A DNA stretch of 64,000 nt, taken from assembly GCA_015680685.1 (NCBI GenBank), contig MNCI01033474.1, positions 1,662,670 through 1,726,669 of the forward strand. The letters are read 5' to 3'. Source of the stretch: Gnetum montanum. Lineage: Eukaryota > Streptophyta > Gnetopsida > Gnetales > Gnetaceae. A model generated the notes under the pieces. The model worked only from the letters and a program-made list of their open reading frames with translations, ran no database searches and had not been told where the DNA came from. The position numbers and the translations under genes were made by a program. Positions 9,577-21,757 of this stretch are shown here, one piece after another (the first letter of the stretch is position 1; the number at the start of each line of letters is the position of its first letter).

Positions 9577-11337
9577 TTAGATGTCTACATATTCATGTAA
9601 CATGACATCCTTGGATCGTCTTGTAAGGAAGTTGCATTTTCCACATGGAAACAATGTTGGAAATGACATTGGATGCATTTCAATTGTGTTGAATTCATTA
9701 ATGGGTGATTCTAAAAGTGTTTGCCATTGTGCATAATCTAAACTTTCAACATTTGGATTTTCTAACCAAGCTCTTACTAGATCAAGTTCTTTTCCCAAAA
9801 TAACTAGGCACAATGCTACAGATGATGTGTGTCTAATAATATTTTCCTCCTTTAAATCAACCAAAAGACCATCAAACTACAATCTCATTTTGCCATCCTT
9901 CTTAGATAATGTAATGTAATGAATCCTTTCAAAGACATTAACATCTTCTTTATCACTAACATCGTCCAAAGCATGCTCATCTATTTTTATATCTTGATAG
10001 AATGGATCATTTTGTTTCTTGTACAATAAGGCAACATACACATGCTTTGTATTTATGATAAAGTTATAGGATGTACTAATTTGATTAGTTCTTCATAGTA
10101 TTAACATTAGAATCTCATGAATCTTCAGAGGTATCCTAGTTGCAATTTCAAATACATCTTGCATAGAGCTAATGGTATGTCCCTTATACTGTAATTGACC
10201 TCCTATAGCATGCGTAACTTATAAAATAAGGTTAATTCTTTCCTTAAGTATTTCTTCAACTTCTGATAGTTTTGATAAGATTAATGGTTGGGGTTCTAGA
10301 TCCATATTATTATTAGAAAAAAAGCATTTAATCTCTTTACCATCTGGATTCAAGATCCCCACTTCTTTTTCTCCTAAACACCTTAAACACGTTGGACCAA
10401 GCCTTTTTATAGGTTTCATAGAAATACTTAAAAATCTTTCATTGCAAATGTCACATGATCAAGGAATACTAAAATTAGTAACCTCACTCGAAAATCTTGT
10501 AATTGCATGCATGCTTTGTGCGTTTAACTTATGAAGATTTTGATAAGATACTTGATTATTCATTCATTTAGAATGTATTTTTTGATTTATTGTATTTGAA
10601 ATATTATGCTAGTTATGTTCTATTTGTGATCTTGGTCAAGCCTATTCCTGATCAAATCTTGCAACTAAATCTAACATGTCTTCCACCTTTGCTTGTCTTC
10701 TTCATTGTCTAAAACACTATTGTCTTTCATGACCTTATGCATGTTCTTGTTTTATAGTATTAACCTCTACTAGATTTATAAGTAATTCATCTTGTACCAT
10801 TGAATCATCATTATGTGTAGATATCTGATCTAGTCCATGATCACAACCATGACCATGACCCCATTCTCTATTTGAAAGAACTTCTTGTTGCAATGGAGAT
10901 GCATGCATATTTTCATTAACAAGAATGATTACTAACTAATTTTCTTATTCATCTTCTTGTTCTCGTCCTCGTCCTCATCTGCGTCCGCATCCATGTTTCA
11001 ATTGTGGAATATTTAACGATTGTTAAGTATGTTCTTCGATATTTTCATCATCTTCATTCATTGAATCTTCCATATTTGTTGGAGATGTATTACTTATATC
11101 ATCAAAATGTCCACGTCTCATCCTCATCCTTGTCCTTGTCCATGATCCCTTCCCATGTGTGAAAGAGTATTCTACAAAATAACATGATATAGTTAGCTTT
11201 ATTATCCTAGAAATAAAATGAAGTTTATGTATAACTAAAATAATTTTTCATCTATATATCTCGATTTTCTTCCATTCTTTACAACTCCAAAGGATCTCCC
11301 CTTTGGTGAGCTTCTTTTCTTTGATTTCTGAAACATT
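9577..11337 (-). pseudogene. Helitron N-terminal region with zinc-finger motif, degraded
   Basis: A likely start is the ATG near 11337 (MFQKSKKRSSPKGRSFG...), followed by an acidic and polar stretch (about 10920-11010) encoded by Asp/Glu-repeat codons. At 10480-10350 the - strand reads SCDICNERFLSISMKP then LGPTCLRC, a CxxC ... CxxC pair as found at the N terminus of plant Helitron proteins. The segment 9864-9577 contains MHPMSFPTLFPCGKCNF and MLHEYVD, matching the conserved AFPTLFPYGKG / LHEY region before Rep. The chain is interrupted by stops and frameshifts. Confidence 0.75.
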
Positions 11338-11339
11338 GC

Positions 11340-11890
11340 TACATTTTGCGATTTAACTTAGGCTCTCTATCACTTGGCATGTTATCTATTTATAGGAATA
11401 AATGTTTTGAAATAATATTTTTTATTTTAAACTTTGTTTTATTCAAAATAAGTAGTTGGATGCTGAATTCTATTTTCCACCCAAATTTGATTGCTCAATA
11501 CTATTTTTGTTAACAATTGAAATTGAAAGATGTTTGTTATGATTTTTGTACCAAAGGTAGGAGTGCTATATACATGTAGACCAAAAAGCATTTTGTTATG
11601 AATTTTTTCCAATTTAAAAATTTTATTAAATAAAACTCAAACCTAAAAATAAAAATTAGTTGTGTGGAACCCAAGAAAACCGAAAAACAAAAATTAGTTA
11701 CGTGGAACCCAAAATATTTTTTTATAAATCCAAGACCCAAAGACATTTCTAACGGATATTATGTTATGAGTTTTCTTAAATTTAAAAGCCTTACATGCCA
11801 CGGGGCCGCCGTTTCTCACACAATAAACAAAAAGCAAATCTAGCCTTGCCAAGTCAACCAAGTAAAAATAAACAAGAATTGACCGGAAAA
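11340..11890. other. Unassigned AT-rich stretch with a short direct repeat
   Basis: No gene recognised. Two copies of a motif resembling AAAAATTAGTTRYGTGGAACCC lie at about 11653-11673 and 11690-11710. The segment could be the 5' flank of the Helitron or sequence carried by it. Confidence 0.4.
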
Positions 11891-12480
11891 AGCCGTTGCC
11901 TCGATGAGGATTGAGGAGGAACGTGGCCTGATAATCTGTGTAAGATAGCACATGACCAGAAGAGAAGGTGCCTGCCTCCATGCTTGCTCGCATCATCGTT
12001 TTCTGGGCTGCCTCCATCCAGGGACACCGATTCAGCCGTTCAAGCGGACGGTGGTGACGACAACTCTGGCAGGACGCGCAGTGGCGCTGATGATGCTGTT
12101 CAAGCGGTGCCTCATGGTGTGGCACTGGAACGTTCTGGATGATGTGTGTGTCACAGTCTTCTGGGAGGGTCTGCCACCATCACGTTTGTGGAACCGTGGC
12201 CACCATCGTGTGCGGCTTCGTGGCGTCGTGGGTGCGGTGCCATGGGATTCAACTGCTTGGCCACCACGTTTGATTGCTTGGCCACCACTGTCTTTCTTCT
12301 GCCGGCACCACTATCATCTTATGACTGTGCCACCGCTGTCTCTGCCATCGCATGTGACCGCTCTCTCCTGTGCAGCCCCAGTCCGTGGCTGCACCGCTGA
12401 AACCCTCACACCGCCTGCTGCCGCATCGCTGGCTGTTGTCATGTCTAACAGACTTACCCATACCCTCCCCTGTACCGTTA
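11890..12480. other. GC-rich block of unknown origin
   Basis: This stretch is visibly richer in G and C than its surroundings and has overlapping open frames on both strands, the longest 11952-12500 on +. The encoded strings are rich in His, Pro, Cys, Arg and Trp with no motif I recognise, as expected for chance frames in GC-rich DNA. A fragment of a host gene picked up by the neighbouring Helitron is possible. At 12475-12560 there is a small repeat of GTTACCRATGCAATAT. Confidence 0.4.
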
Positions 12481-12599
12481 CCGATGCAATATTATTTTGA
12501 GTTACTGTTACCCATACTATATGTAGCGTTACCAATGCAATATAATATTGCGTTACCGATCTGGTAGCGGCCTTTGGGCCAAATCATCCTTCTCGCAAG

Positions 12600-13990
12600 T
12601 ACAACCCAAAAGTTACGTGTGATCATTAACCTTGAAGAAAGAAGGAAGGACCAAGAGGATTGGATGAGGATGCGACATTAAGAAAATTTGTTAATTCCTT
12701 GGACTGCCACCATGTTGTTGCATATTCATATAATATTATTTAAAAGAAACTAGTCTCTTGTTATGTTACTAGAACTAGAAAGGCATGTGACTCATTCCTC
12801 CTAAACATGTTAGAATGAGCAATGGAAGATAAAATACTTGTATCTTCTAGAATATAAGTAATTGGTCTTTAATTTTTATATATATGAAATTCTCAAAAAA
12901 ATATTCTACCATTTCAAAAAATGAAGCAAACAAAATTGTGAAATAAAATATAAGTTATTAGTTACTCTTTCATTTTTAAAAAAAGTACTAGATTTGATGG
13001 TGGAAGTTTATTAGTCTATATCTCTTAGCCCTTGAACTAAAATAAGATTGTAGGCTCCTTCATTGCTACTTCTAGCTATTTTATATCATCTCAATTTATC
13101 TTGAGTTAAAATTCTAATTAAACATACCTTTGAAAGTTAGATTTTATATCCAAGAAGAATCAATGAAAGACAATATAAAATGACCAAGTTATAATAAATT
13201 ATAGATAGTTACTCTTTTTAGTCACATTTTCAGATAGAAACATGAAGCATACATTCAGAGTACAATATCTCTCTCACTATAGTATATATTTTCATAAACT
13301 TTTAATAGAAGCTAGACAAAAGAACCTAGCTTTGAAACCAAATAAGAATCACATGAAAAAATAAAATGATGAAAGCAATATGATAGTTTGACTAATAGCT
13401 ACAAATTTAGACTTTAATTTTGTTCAAAATACAACTCAAAGAGATGGAAACATTGATATCAAATGATATGATTAATAATATGAAGATGTAAGAGTGATAC
13501 AATAATTATAATGAAATAACCATGATATATCTTCATATAAAATGGGAATATAGAGTGAGAAATTACTATAGTTGATATAAAGAAGAAAATAAAAATTGAG
13601 ATACTTTATATCAAATTAAAAATAGAAGAGAGAAATGATACTTGGAGAAAATGAAAGAGAAGGGGTTTAATTATCTTTAGCTTAAGAAGGCTTCTACTTC
13701 AAAATTAATCTCTCCTACTTAAATGAGCTACATCTCCTTATATAAGATTTAAAACATCCACCTCATTAAATGTTCACCTAAGGATAGAGCCACTGAACCT
13801 AAGGTTAAGTTAAGGTATAGTAGTAGAAAGGAATTGAGAGTCCATATGACATAAAAGGAGGGTGGAACATAGTCACTTTGTAAGCCATGTAAATAGTAAT
13901 AGCCATGAATTTGTTTAGTTCAATTTAGGATTCTAATTACAATAGTTTCATTTGGATTGAAACATGGATATGATTTCTTATTTAATTTCT
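12600..13990. other. AT-rich stretch without recognisable features
   Basis: No ORF, no protein similarity visible, no clear repeats. It probably consists of old transposon sequence. Confidence 0.5.
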
Positions 13991-13994
13991 TATG

Positions 13995-14080
13995 TGTCTA
14001 TAAACACTTGATGAGATGGTTATACAATGACATTATAGATAGGAGTCTACTTTGGGGAGGACCCGCTTGTATAACTCTTA
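13995..14080 (+). other. Remnant of the Athila-like conserved non-coding block
   Basis: GTCTATAAACACTTGATGAG ... GTCTACTTTGGGGAGGACCC matches the block at 2395-2440 (A1), 51565-51645 (C) and, inverted, 42788-42870 (B). It probably marks the 3' half of the old element whose gag-protease lies at 4430-6390, split by the Helitron and other sequence. Confidence 0.6.
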
Positions 14081-15360
14081 GGAATTTTTTCCATTAACAA
14101 ACTTCATATAATTTTTGGCATTATGGCATTACTACTTTATCTTCATGAATAAATTTTATTCAAATTTCATGCTTAAATCCCTCAAAAATCAACTAATTCT
14201 AAGGTTTCAAATGATATTACTTTCATCATTCCAAATTATTTGAAGCATTCATTACCCTTATCTCAAGATAATAAATCTCTTCTAGGGCTTTTCAAATGAC
14301 TTACTTTTAGATTTCAAACAACTTCAAATTCATAAGAAAATAACATCAAATGGCTATGTTGATGTAATAGGCTTAGTTACACAATCCTATTGACACTACA
14401 ATGTTGATGCCACATAAAAATCCTACATATATGCATAATATTTAGAAAATGTTTCATTATTTTACTTTAGAACAAGAGTAGTTTTTGTCATTTTCTAGAG
14501 CATTGGCCTTTATAGATCTATATCTCATGATCTAGTTCTTTCTTTTGACCTATTTAAAAACTTGTATGCTCATGGAGTTGAGCTTTATATCATGGGGATA
14601 GCTAAACCATGATTTAAAAACTTTCTAATACCTTGATTTTTGAATTACTAAGGCAACTAATGCTAAAAATAACTAAAATTAATTAATAATTAAGATAATC
14701 TCTTTATCTTAGGAACTCTAAAACATGAAAACATAATCAACTAAGGGTCTAGTCACCAAAATTTTCTAGAATGGAGCTAATACTTAAGACTAATTAAAGA
14801 AAATAAGGTAATAAAATATTTTATCATCTAATGATTGATCTTAGAGATGATTGCAAATGATATCAAAGCATGTTCTAAAGGTGGAAGGTACATCACAACC
14901 TTAAGAGAAGATATGTAGATGTACATGAGAACAATGACATGGTAGAAGTAGGAGTAGTAAGCATCCCATGCAATAAGACTAGTAAGGGATGAATAGGATG
15001 TTGAATAAATTGGATAGATCCCAACCATGACAATATGATAATTTGTGTAGGCGAAGATATGCTAATCATTAAGGTGAGCATTATAGATACATGCTTGACA
15101 AGAATAGGAGAAAATAAAGTCTTTTCAATTTTCTTATTGAAGCCTAGCTCTGGATCTTTCATGGATTTTTATCCTTAGATAGTTTATAAATAATTGTAGA
15201 CCTCTCTCCTTTGGCCCAACATTTCAAAAAATAAAAACTAGTATTTAAATGGAACATATTTATTTTGAAATAAGTGCAAGAACTATGTCATCATTAAGAT
15301 TAAGGAAACTAATATCTTCTACTTCATTAATATCATTGCAAAGTTCCAAGGATTTTATTT
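14081..15360. other. AT-rich stretch without recognisable genes
   Basis: Nothing supportable. Short open frames on the - strand near 14830-15160 lack recognisable motifs. Confidence 0.5.
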
Positions 15361-15365
15361 ACCAG
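15361..15365. repeat. Target site duplication of A2, left copy
   Basis: ACCAG, identical to 22769-22773. A 5-bp duplication is the usual size for Ty3/gypsy integration. Confidence 0.95.
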
Positions 15366-16328
15366 TGATGAGTGAGGAGGTACCCCTACACTCAACCATA
15401 CAAAACGAGTGTAGCACGCACGATCTAGTCAAACTCTGTAGACGAAATGCCTACACGCCCCATGGAACACTTGGGGTTAATCATTTGTTGTCCTCCCAGA
15501 CTTACTTGTGTTTGTCACAGTGTATGGTTAAGTAAGTTTTAGGTATATGATTTTTATATCTTTTAAATGTTTTTCTCCTATGCTATTGAGGTGAAGGGTT
15601 GAGAAACTAGCTGACTCTAACTAATGACTAAGTCTAAATTAACTAGTGTCAGCATCCATTCCCACTTACCGTACACACCCTGAACTATGCAACTGTGGCT
15701 ACCAAATGCTAATCATTACTGGGATCACCACACATAACGCACGTGCTCGAAGTGGTCATACTGAGGCACTTAACTAGTCTAAACGTAATGAGCAGTCGAT
15801 TCCTTGATTAGCCATACACATCCGTAAATGCTCGTAATCAAGTCGTACTCATTCTGCATTCTAAGAGTTGAGGGTGAGAGAATATAATCACGATGAGCAG
15901 CCGATTCCTTAATTAGCTGTACACATTTGTAAATGTTCGTAATCAAGTCGTACTCATTCCGCGCTACTGCAGGTAATAAATCACAGGTAGGAAATAACAT
16001 GTAATAAACCTATTCCATGCATTGCAAGGTTTATCCACAAAGCTTGTCTTTATTGCCGTACACAACTTGTGTTCAGGTAAAAAGCTAGTGGAATAAAGAT
16101 CCATTGACTTAGGGACTCCTACTGCGGGGACATGGAAAATATTCTATCTCTAGAGTGATCAATCTACCAAAGTTTCCCTACTTTAAGCCTAGGATGGAAA
16201 ATAAGGGGAGTGCTGCCTCTTATTCATAGATTTGGCAACAGATCGTGATATCGCATATGCGATATTACATGGGATGTGATATCACGACGGTCGCGATATC
16301 ATGGTGCATGCGATATCACATCTCATCA
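15366..16328 (-). repeat. 3' LTR of A2, 963 bp
   Basis: On the - strand it starts TGATGAGATG and ends CCTCACTCATCA. It has one GATATC-type palindrome module fewer than the 5' LTR. Two copies of the AGTACGACTTGATTACGAGC-type U5 block lie at about 15790-15850 and 15895-15955. Confidence 0.95.
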
Positions 16329-16341
16329 TACCCCCATGACT
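16329..16341 (-). other. Polypurine tract of A2
   Basis: The - strand reads AGTCATGGGGGTA directly before the LTR. Confidence 0.85.
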
Positions 16342-16559
16342 GAATGAAAACTCATCCTTGAGTTCCTTACAATAATATCAGGTAGGTATGGAATTATTGA
16401 GGGGAATGGAACTAATGGGATGACATGTGAATGGATCATTATTACAAGACTTTGACAAAACTGGTGTTCATGACAACAAGGGTGAACACCTTATTACAAT
16501 GACATCAGGCCTTTGTTGGTAGCTGAGAAAGAGAGAGAGAGAAAGAAGTGTTGCTGCTT

Positions 16560-16692
16560 CCAACACCAGGATTGCGCCTTCCATTGTTCATCGGTAAGCA
16601 TGCCATCGATCTTGCTCCTTGCATAGCTGCTTTAGTGCTGCTCCATTCCAAGTGTTTGCTCTAGATCCAATCTGTTTTCATATGATCACCAT
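16560..16692 (-). pseudogene. ORF3 remnant of A2, stopped at codon 5
   Basis: ATG at 16692-16690 directly follows the predicted intron. The frame reads MVII then TGA, whereas A1 continues for 28 codons. Further residues (ANTWNGAALK) are recognisable downstream in the same frame. Non-functional. Confidence 0.45.
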
Positions 16693-16752
16693 CTGCACAC
16701 ACAACATAATCTTATATTAGCAAGGGTAAATGAATCATTATGTAATTAATAC
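16693..16752 (-). other. Predicted 60-nt intron upstream of ORF3 (A2)
   Basis: The - strand reads GCAAG/GTATTAATT ... CTTGCTAATA ... TTGTGTGTGCAG/ATGG. Length and all splice signals match A1 exactly in position. Confidence 0.6.
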
Positions 16753-16759
16753 CTTGCTT

Positions 16760-18105
16760 CGGTGTAAGTCCATTGGCTAGGTTGTGATATGGCTAATATG
16801 GATTGGGAGATATATTGATGATGACTACCGAAGGTGTAGGGGTTAGGAAGAAAATCAAAAAATTCAGGGCTAGGGAAAAATCGAAGAAAATTAGGCCTCG
16901 TACCCCGTTGACTAATCGTGAACCTCCGGTAGCGTTATAATGGAGAAAGAAAAGGAGTAAGAAAGATAGATAAACAGGGACAATTGAAAAACATTAGTGA
17001 AATGGATGTCAAGATGGAAATGAACAAAATAAAATTAATTGCAAAATGTTAAGGGAAAGAAGTTAACTGGTGCCCCAAATAGGAATGTTAGTGGGTCCTC
17101 CCCAAAGCAGGCTGATGCCCTTAATGCCCTAACAGACCCACATTCAAAGAGTCCGTAGGCTTTGGTAATGTCATTTGGAATAAGAGTTAAATTCTTAACC
17201 ACAAGAATTTACCAAAACGAAAACAATGCATCAACCAAAATATATACACTAATGATATAATTGGCAATGAGGTGAACAATGGAGAGAAGGATGGAGAGAA
17301 GAGGATGGAATGGAATCCTAAGGACAATGTGGTGTACAGCCCCTTGTGTGTTTTATGATTAATGTAACTTAGCAGATCTCATTCCAACTCCAACCTCAAA
17401 CTAACCACTTCCAGTAACTTTGCATTAATGCATTTGGCTAAACCATCCACTTGGATAACAAGAATGCCTTCCCCAAGAGTCACCACCATTCCGATGAAAC
17501 AAAGGAGAGAATAGGAAGTGAGAAGGGCCTTAGTTAGAGGAAACACTTTTGGTTCCATAACCAGTGCTTGTAGCCCAAGTTTGTTTATTTCATCTAAGGG
17601 GTGTGCTTTGAATTCTCACTTTTTTTTGTGTTTTGTGTTTTTATGCATGAGAACCACACCATGCAAAGACTTTCTATTTTTATTATCTCAGCTTTCGATA
17701 GTTGGGGTAACATCAAAATGGTAAGAAAACTCAAAAAGAAAACATCCAAGCACCCAAGAGAATGACCAACACAAAAGCATCAAGTTCCCTTGAAGTCACA
17801 CCCTTTGCAATCCTTGAGTCCTTTCTTAGTTTGAAAAATACCCAGTCACTGATTCGTTTAAGTTTTTATTAGAAGGGGATTGTACATTTCCAAGCCGAAA
17901 GAGACCATAGAAACTGGTGGATGGATGTATGAAGTGGTCTCATTACCTACCATATCAAAAGAAACATACCTTAGTATCAAAACTGTGACTTAAAGGTAAA
18001 AACCAAACATTAGCAATCAATATCAAAATAGTTCATACCATCATTCCAAACACTTATTGGGTGAGAAACTTACAGGGTGGATCACACACACACATACAAA
18101 ATGGA
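16760..18105 (-). other. A2 non-coding 3' region with conserved blocks
   Basis: Counterpart of A1 1455-2792. The CTTTGGGGAGGACCCACT block is at about 17094-17111 and the GGGTGTGACTTCAAGGGAAC block at about 17785-17820, both on the - strand. No gene recognised. Confidence 0.65.
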
Positions 18106-18109
18106 AAAA

Positions 18110-18245
18110 TATAACGATGTTGTAAAACAAAAACTAGAAAAGTTAATGAAATTTGTAAAACAAAAAATGTGTAAGACAAAAACTTGTAAAACAAAAATTT
18201 GTAAAATAAAAACGTGTAAAACAAAAACGTTGTAAAAAAAACTTA
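18110..18245 (-). repeat. T-rich imperfect tandem repeat (A2)
   Basis: On the - strand, repeats of a TTTTTGTTTTACAAAT-like unit directly follow the last protease-frame codons, as in A1 1263-1412. Confidence 0.8.
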
Positions 18246-18268
18246 AAAAAACTGAGGGCCCCATATGA

Positions 18269-19105
18269 TCAACATAGGTGGCCATCTCCCCCATGACTAA
18301 GTTGTAAGAGAGAGATCCAAAATAGTGAGCAGTTGTTTGAATTTCTAAGAAGTTTCCAACTTCTCCCAATTGATGATCTTATATTAAGGGGTGGAAGTTG
18401 GCAACGCTCATATTCCAATGTATATATGCTTTCATTATGGGCATGGGTTTCCTTAGTTCGTTCCATGCATTTTTGGTTGCTCCTTTGAGTAGCTGTCAAC
18501 CACAGGGTGTCTACTACTGGTGGTGTGGTTGCTACATACAGGCATCTTTGTTTCAAAGTTTCAAGGGCGCACTTGCTACATGGAGGCATTTCCTCCATGT
18601 GATCACCTGATGAATCACTGTATGTGATGCATGGAACTTTCCTCTTCTCGATCTTTCCACAAATGTTTATCTTAGAGATTTCTAAGGAAAGATAGTGGAT
18701 CCTAAGGCATGCATCTACTGTACTTAGCCATGCCCTTCCCATTATAATTGGAAATTTCCCTTCATTGTTGTTAACTTCAATCACTAGGAAATCGGCTGGG
18801 TAAGACCAACCACACATAGGGGTAATGATGTCCTCCACTAATTCCAAGGGAATGGTGATGGACTGGTCTACAAGCTCTAGTTGAATGTTGCTCTTCTTAA
18901 GTTGGGGCAGGTTCCAAGCGTGATACATCTCTTGTGAAATTAAGTTAACTCTGGAACCTAAGTTAAGAAGAGCCCTATGTGGTTTATTTCCAGTAATTTG
19001 TAAATAGATTAAGGGACTCCCAGGGTTAGTTAGTTTCTTGGGAATGTGACCTACATTGATCCAGTTAGTTACGGTATGCATTAACATAACCGTATGCGTT
19101 AAGCT
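18269..19105 (-). pseudogene. Retropepsin-like protease with lost active site (A2)
   Basis: An uninterrupted 272-codon frame runs from 19087. It reads HTVTNWINVGHIPKKLTNPG, LIYLQITGNKPHRALLNLG and RVNLISQEMYHAW, and later IIMGRAWLST. The active-site triplet expected as DSG (ALLDSGSGVNLIS in A1 and E) reads NLG here, so the catalytic aspartate is lost even though the frame is long and open. Reading continues past the pol deletion junction into QLSHGGDGHLC, exactly as in A1. A TAA at 19104-19106 separates it from the gag frame, so Gag-Pro fusion would have needed readthrough or the ancestral codon. Confidence 0.9.
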
Positions 19106-21614
19106 TTAATTTTGGACGGAAGGGTGCTCCGAAGTGTTAGATGGTGGAGGAGTGTACATGGGCTCAACCGCTTGTTGTTGCAAGAGTTTGTCTGGGCTTT
19201 TGGTTCTGAAGAAGGGTCTTATCTTTTTACAATTGTCAGAACCAGCAGCGAGTTGAATATTTACAGCTCTCGCAGTGTGACGTTGTTGTAGTTGAGGAGG
19301 AAGTTCCCCTTGCATTGTTGGAGCAGGAGGTGTTATGGGAACTACTACTAGTGAAAGAGGTGCAGATGGATTAGGAGGATGATGTAGGTATGGAGTGTCT
19401 CCCGGAGGAGAAGGAGTCCTTCTAAAGTACTCCCAAAATTGGTAGTAACGGTTGGGGGTTGTGTGACCCATAGAGTCACTTGGAGAAATCAGCTGCTGCA
19501 CATAATATCCATAAGGATCAGGTTGCCGGTAAGGGTACTGATGTTTCGGTGATGACATCCCCCATGAATGTGGGTATTGACACTGCTGATGCTGTCCAAT
19601 GGGTTGTGGTGAAGTTCCACTTGGATAATACGTTAGTGGTTGGTGGAACTGCCTTGGGTTACCTTGTGGATAAGGTAACCTTTGATGTTTGCCGTTGGTT
19701 GAGTCTTGGATTAAGTGCATACACCCCAAACTCCTGTAGATGTGAAATAATAGGACAACATCCCTTAGGATGGTCATAGTGGTAGATCTCACATCCACCA
19801 TCATCGTCTATGTCAAAGTCCATAGCCACATAGAAGTGAGTGATTTTTTCCTTACCCTTGTTATGTGTAGGGCTTAGATCTCTCCACTTTTTCTTACCTT
19901 TGTCACTACTTTGTTCTACCTTAGACTCTTCTACAATTTTTAAGATAGTTTCAATTTTAGAGTCTAAGGAACTTCATACGTCATCTAACTTAGCCGCTAT
20001 TTCTGTTGTGAGTTTTTGAAGCGGCAAGATCTTTCTGTTCACCAACTCTTCAATTGGTGACTCAGCCTCTTCATCACAAAATTTCACTCCCTTCTTTGAA
20101 AGAGAGGGATCACAGTTGTACTCTTCCACAATTTTCCTTTTTTTTTAGCTCACCTTCTTTGTTTGCTACTTGCTCCAACAAGCTTTGTACTTTATGGGCT
20201 CTAAGTTTTGATAATCACCCTTGGGCATAAGTCCCAAGGGTTCTCCAAGTTTCATGCCTTAGCCCATCCATGATGTGGTGAAGTTGATCCCTCTGAGCAT
20301 ACCCATGGCTCGAGCAACGATGTAACAATGTGTAGTAGTGGGCCATGGAATCATCCAAGGGTTCATGAGTACCTTCTTTCCAACCTTGGATCTGCTTATG
20401 CAAATTGGACACTCTGGAGTACGTTTGACACTTTTTGTTGAACAGTTCTAGCATTGTACTCCACCTCTTGATGGTTTTCGATTCTAAGGACTGGTACCAA
20501 CTCTCTGGTTCCTTGGTGAGTGTCCTTGGGAACAACTTAAGTTTTTGCCACTCATTTTCTATATTCTGCAAGGCATAGGCATCGTGGAATGCCTATAAAT
20601 GATTCTACGGATCTGCATTGTATCCCCCTTCAAATCGTGGGATATTGTTCATGTCTAATCATTTGATTTGATTATCTTTTAAATTCCTTGTGGGAATCTT
20701 AACTACCCTCATTATGTCAAGCATACTTTGGGTTGCGAGTAGGGGCTCATCATTATCATCTCTTTCATGATGCCTGTGATGTCTACATTGTTCCCTACTC
20801 TCCCTACGTCCTTGCCCTTGTCCTTTCTCTCGACTTTCCCGTCGAGGTCTCTCATTTTTCTTACCTTTATCCTCTCTGTTGTGTTCATGATGGATACACC
20901 CAAATGTGGAAGGAGAGGGTGAGTGATGTGAAGAAGGGAAAGAAGAAGGGGAACCATCGCCATGATGATGTTTCTTGCCTTCTCTTCGGCTGCTACGGTC
21001 GCGATTGTGGTGACAATCTATGTGCCCTTCCTTATCTTTTGTTGTTGTTCCCTCTGTGAATAGTTGGTGTTCATGGGCATCAGAACTCGTGTGATGTATC
21101 ATTGATCGTAGGTTCTGATACCTAGCCTCCTCACCGTCATTAGGAGGGGGAACATATTTTGCCAAAGAACCCGTTATAAGGGGTTTCTCATCTCCTATTT
21201 CGCTAAGGACATGTGGGGCTTTGCCCTTCAGGAAAGTATGTTGACTCTCCTACCTTAAGTCCCTCGTATGTTGTGCATTTGTGGGATAATAATCCCTCAT
21301 GTCAAAATCTTCTGCAACATATTCGCAACATATTGAATGAATAGTTCTTGCATGCCAATCTGTGCCAAGGCACGGAAGAGCATGTTTGGGACTGATCGAT
21401 CTGGGGGTAACACAATGTTACCATGCAAATCTCTCTAGTGCATCTATTCATCTTGATGGAGAATAAAAGTGAAGTTGGGGATATACTCATCAGGATGAGT
21501 ATATGTCATCTTATATTGTTGAGGCATTGGCTGATTTTGGTTATGTGTTTTATGTTGCCGACTGTCTCTAGTATGGTCCTTAGGTGGTGAGTTGCTCTTA
21601 TGAGAAGAAGGCAT
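19106..21614 (-). pseudogene. gag polyprotein (A2), several frameshifts
   Basis: The start is taken at ATG 21614 (MPSSHKSNSPPKDHTRDS...), matching the E start at 59403. Next comes an Arg/His/Ser-rich basic stretch (about 21165-20740, with PRRES and HHRHHERDD) ending in DNDEPLLAT, also present in B and C. The capsid-like region (20571-20215) has LKLFPRTLTKEPESWYQSL, RWSTMLELFNKK and YYTLLHRCSSHGYAQRDQL. A zinc-binding-like segment lies near 19795-19740, and a Pro/Gln-rich tail with PDPYGYYVQQ follows to 19106. Gag proteins form the virus-like particle that holds retroelement RNA. The frame is broken at least at about 21430, 20650, 20200 and 19810. Confidence 0.85.
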
Positions 21615-21743
21615 TGTTGTCAGTGTGCTAATTCACCATTATATAAATTTTTATCTTTTGATTAACCTAAAGGTTTGTTTAGGCTCACAACGATGTGAGT
21701 GATATCCTTTATGTTCTATTCCACGCACAAACACTTAGTCCTT

Positions 21744-21756
21744 GGCAACGGCGCCA
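21744..21756 (-). other. Primer binding site, tRNA-Asp type (A2)
   Basis: The - strand reads TGGCGCCGTTGCC, complementary to the 3' end of plant tRNA-Asp (13 of 13), then AAGG where the tRNA would give GGGG. It sits one base after the LTR end. A tRNA-Asp primer is typical of Athila-type elements. Confidence 0.85.
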
Positions 21757-21757
21757 A

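Larger units (their letters stand above)
6541..11400 (-). mobile_element. Degraded Helitron (rolling-circle transposon), ends not defined
   Basis: Fragments of the Helitron RepHel protein occur in the right order on the - strand: N-terminal zinc-finger region (10219-11337), central region with the FPTLFP-type motif (9577-9864), Rep HUH core (about 8880-9010), inter-domain region (7783-8184), and PIF1-like helicase (6849-7300). I could not place the 5' TC end or the 3' hairpin-CTRR end. The helicase stops after motif III, so the 3' part is missing or displaced at the inverted repeat near 6541-6766. Confidence 0.85.

Noticed and set aside
11952-12500. 182-codon + strand ORF as a host gene
   Set aside because: It lies in a GC-rich block with competing frames on both strands and no recognisable motif; composition explains the open frame.
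20733-21059. 108-codon + strand ORF inside A2
   Set aside because: It is the antisense shadow of the Arg/His-rich gag region on the - strand.
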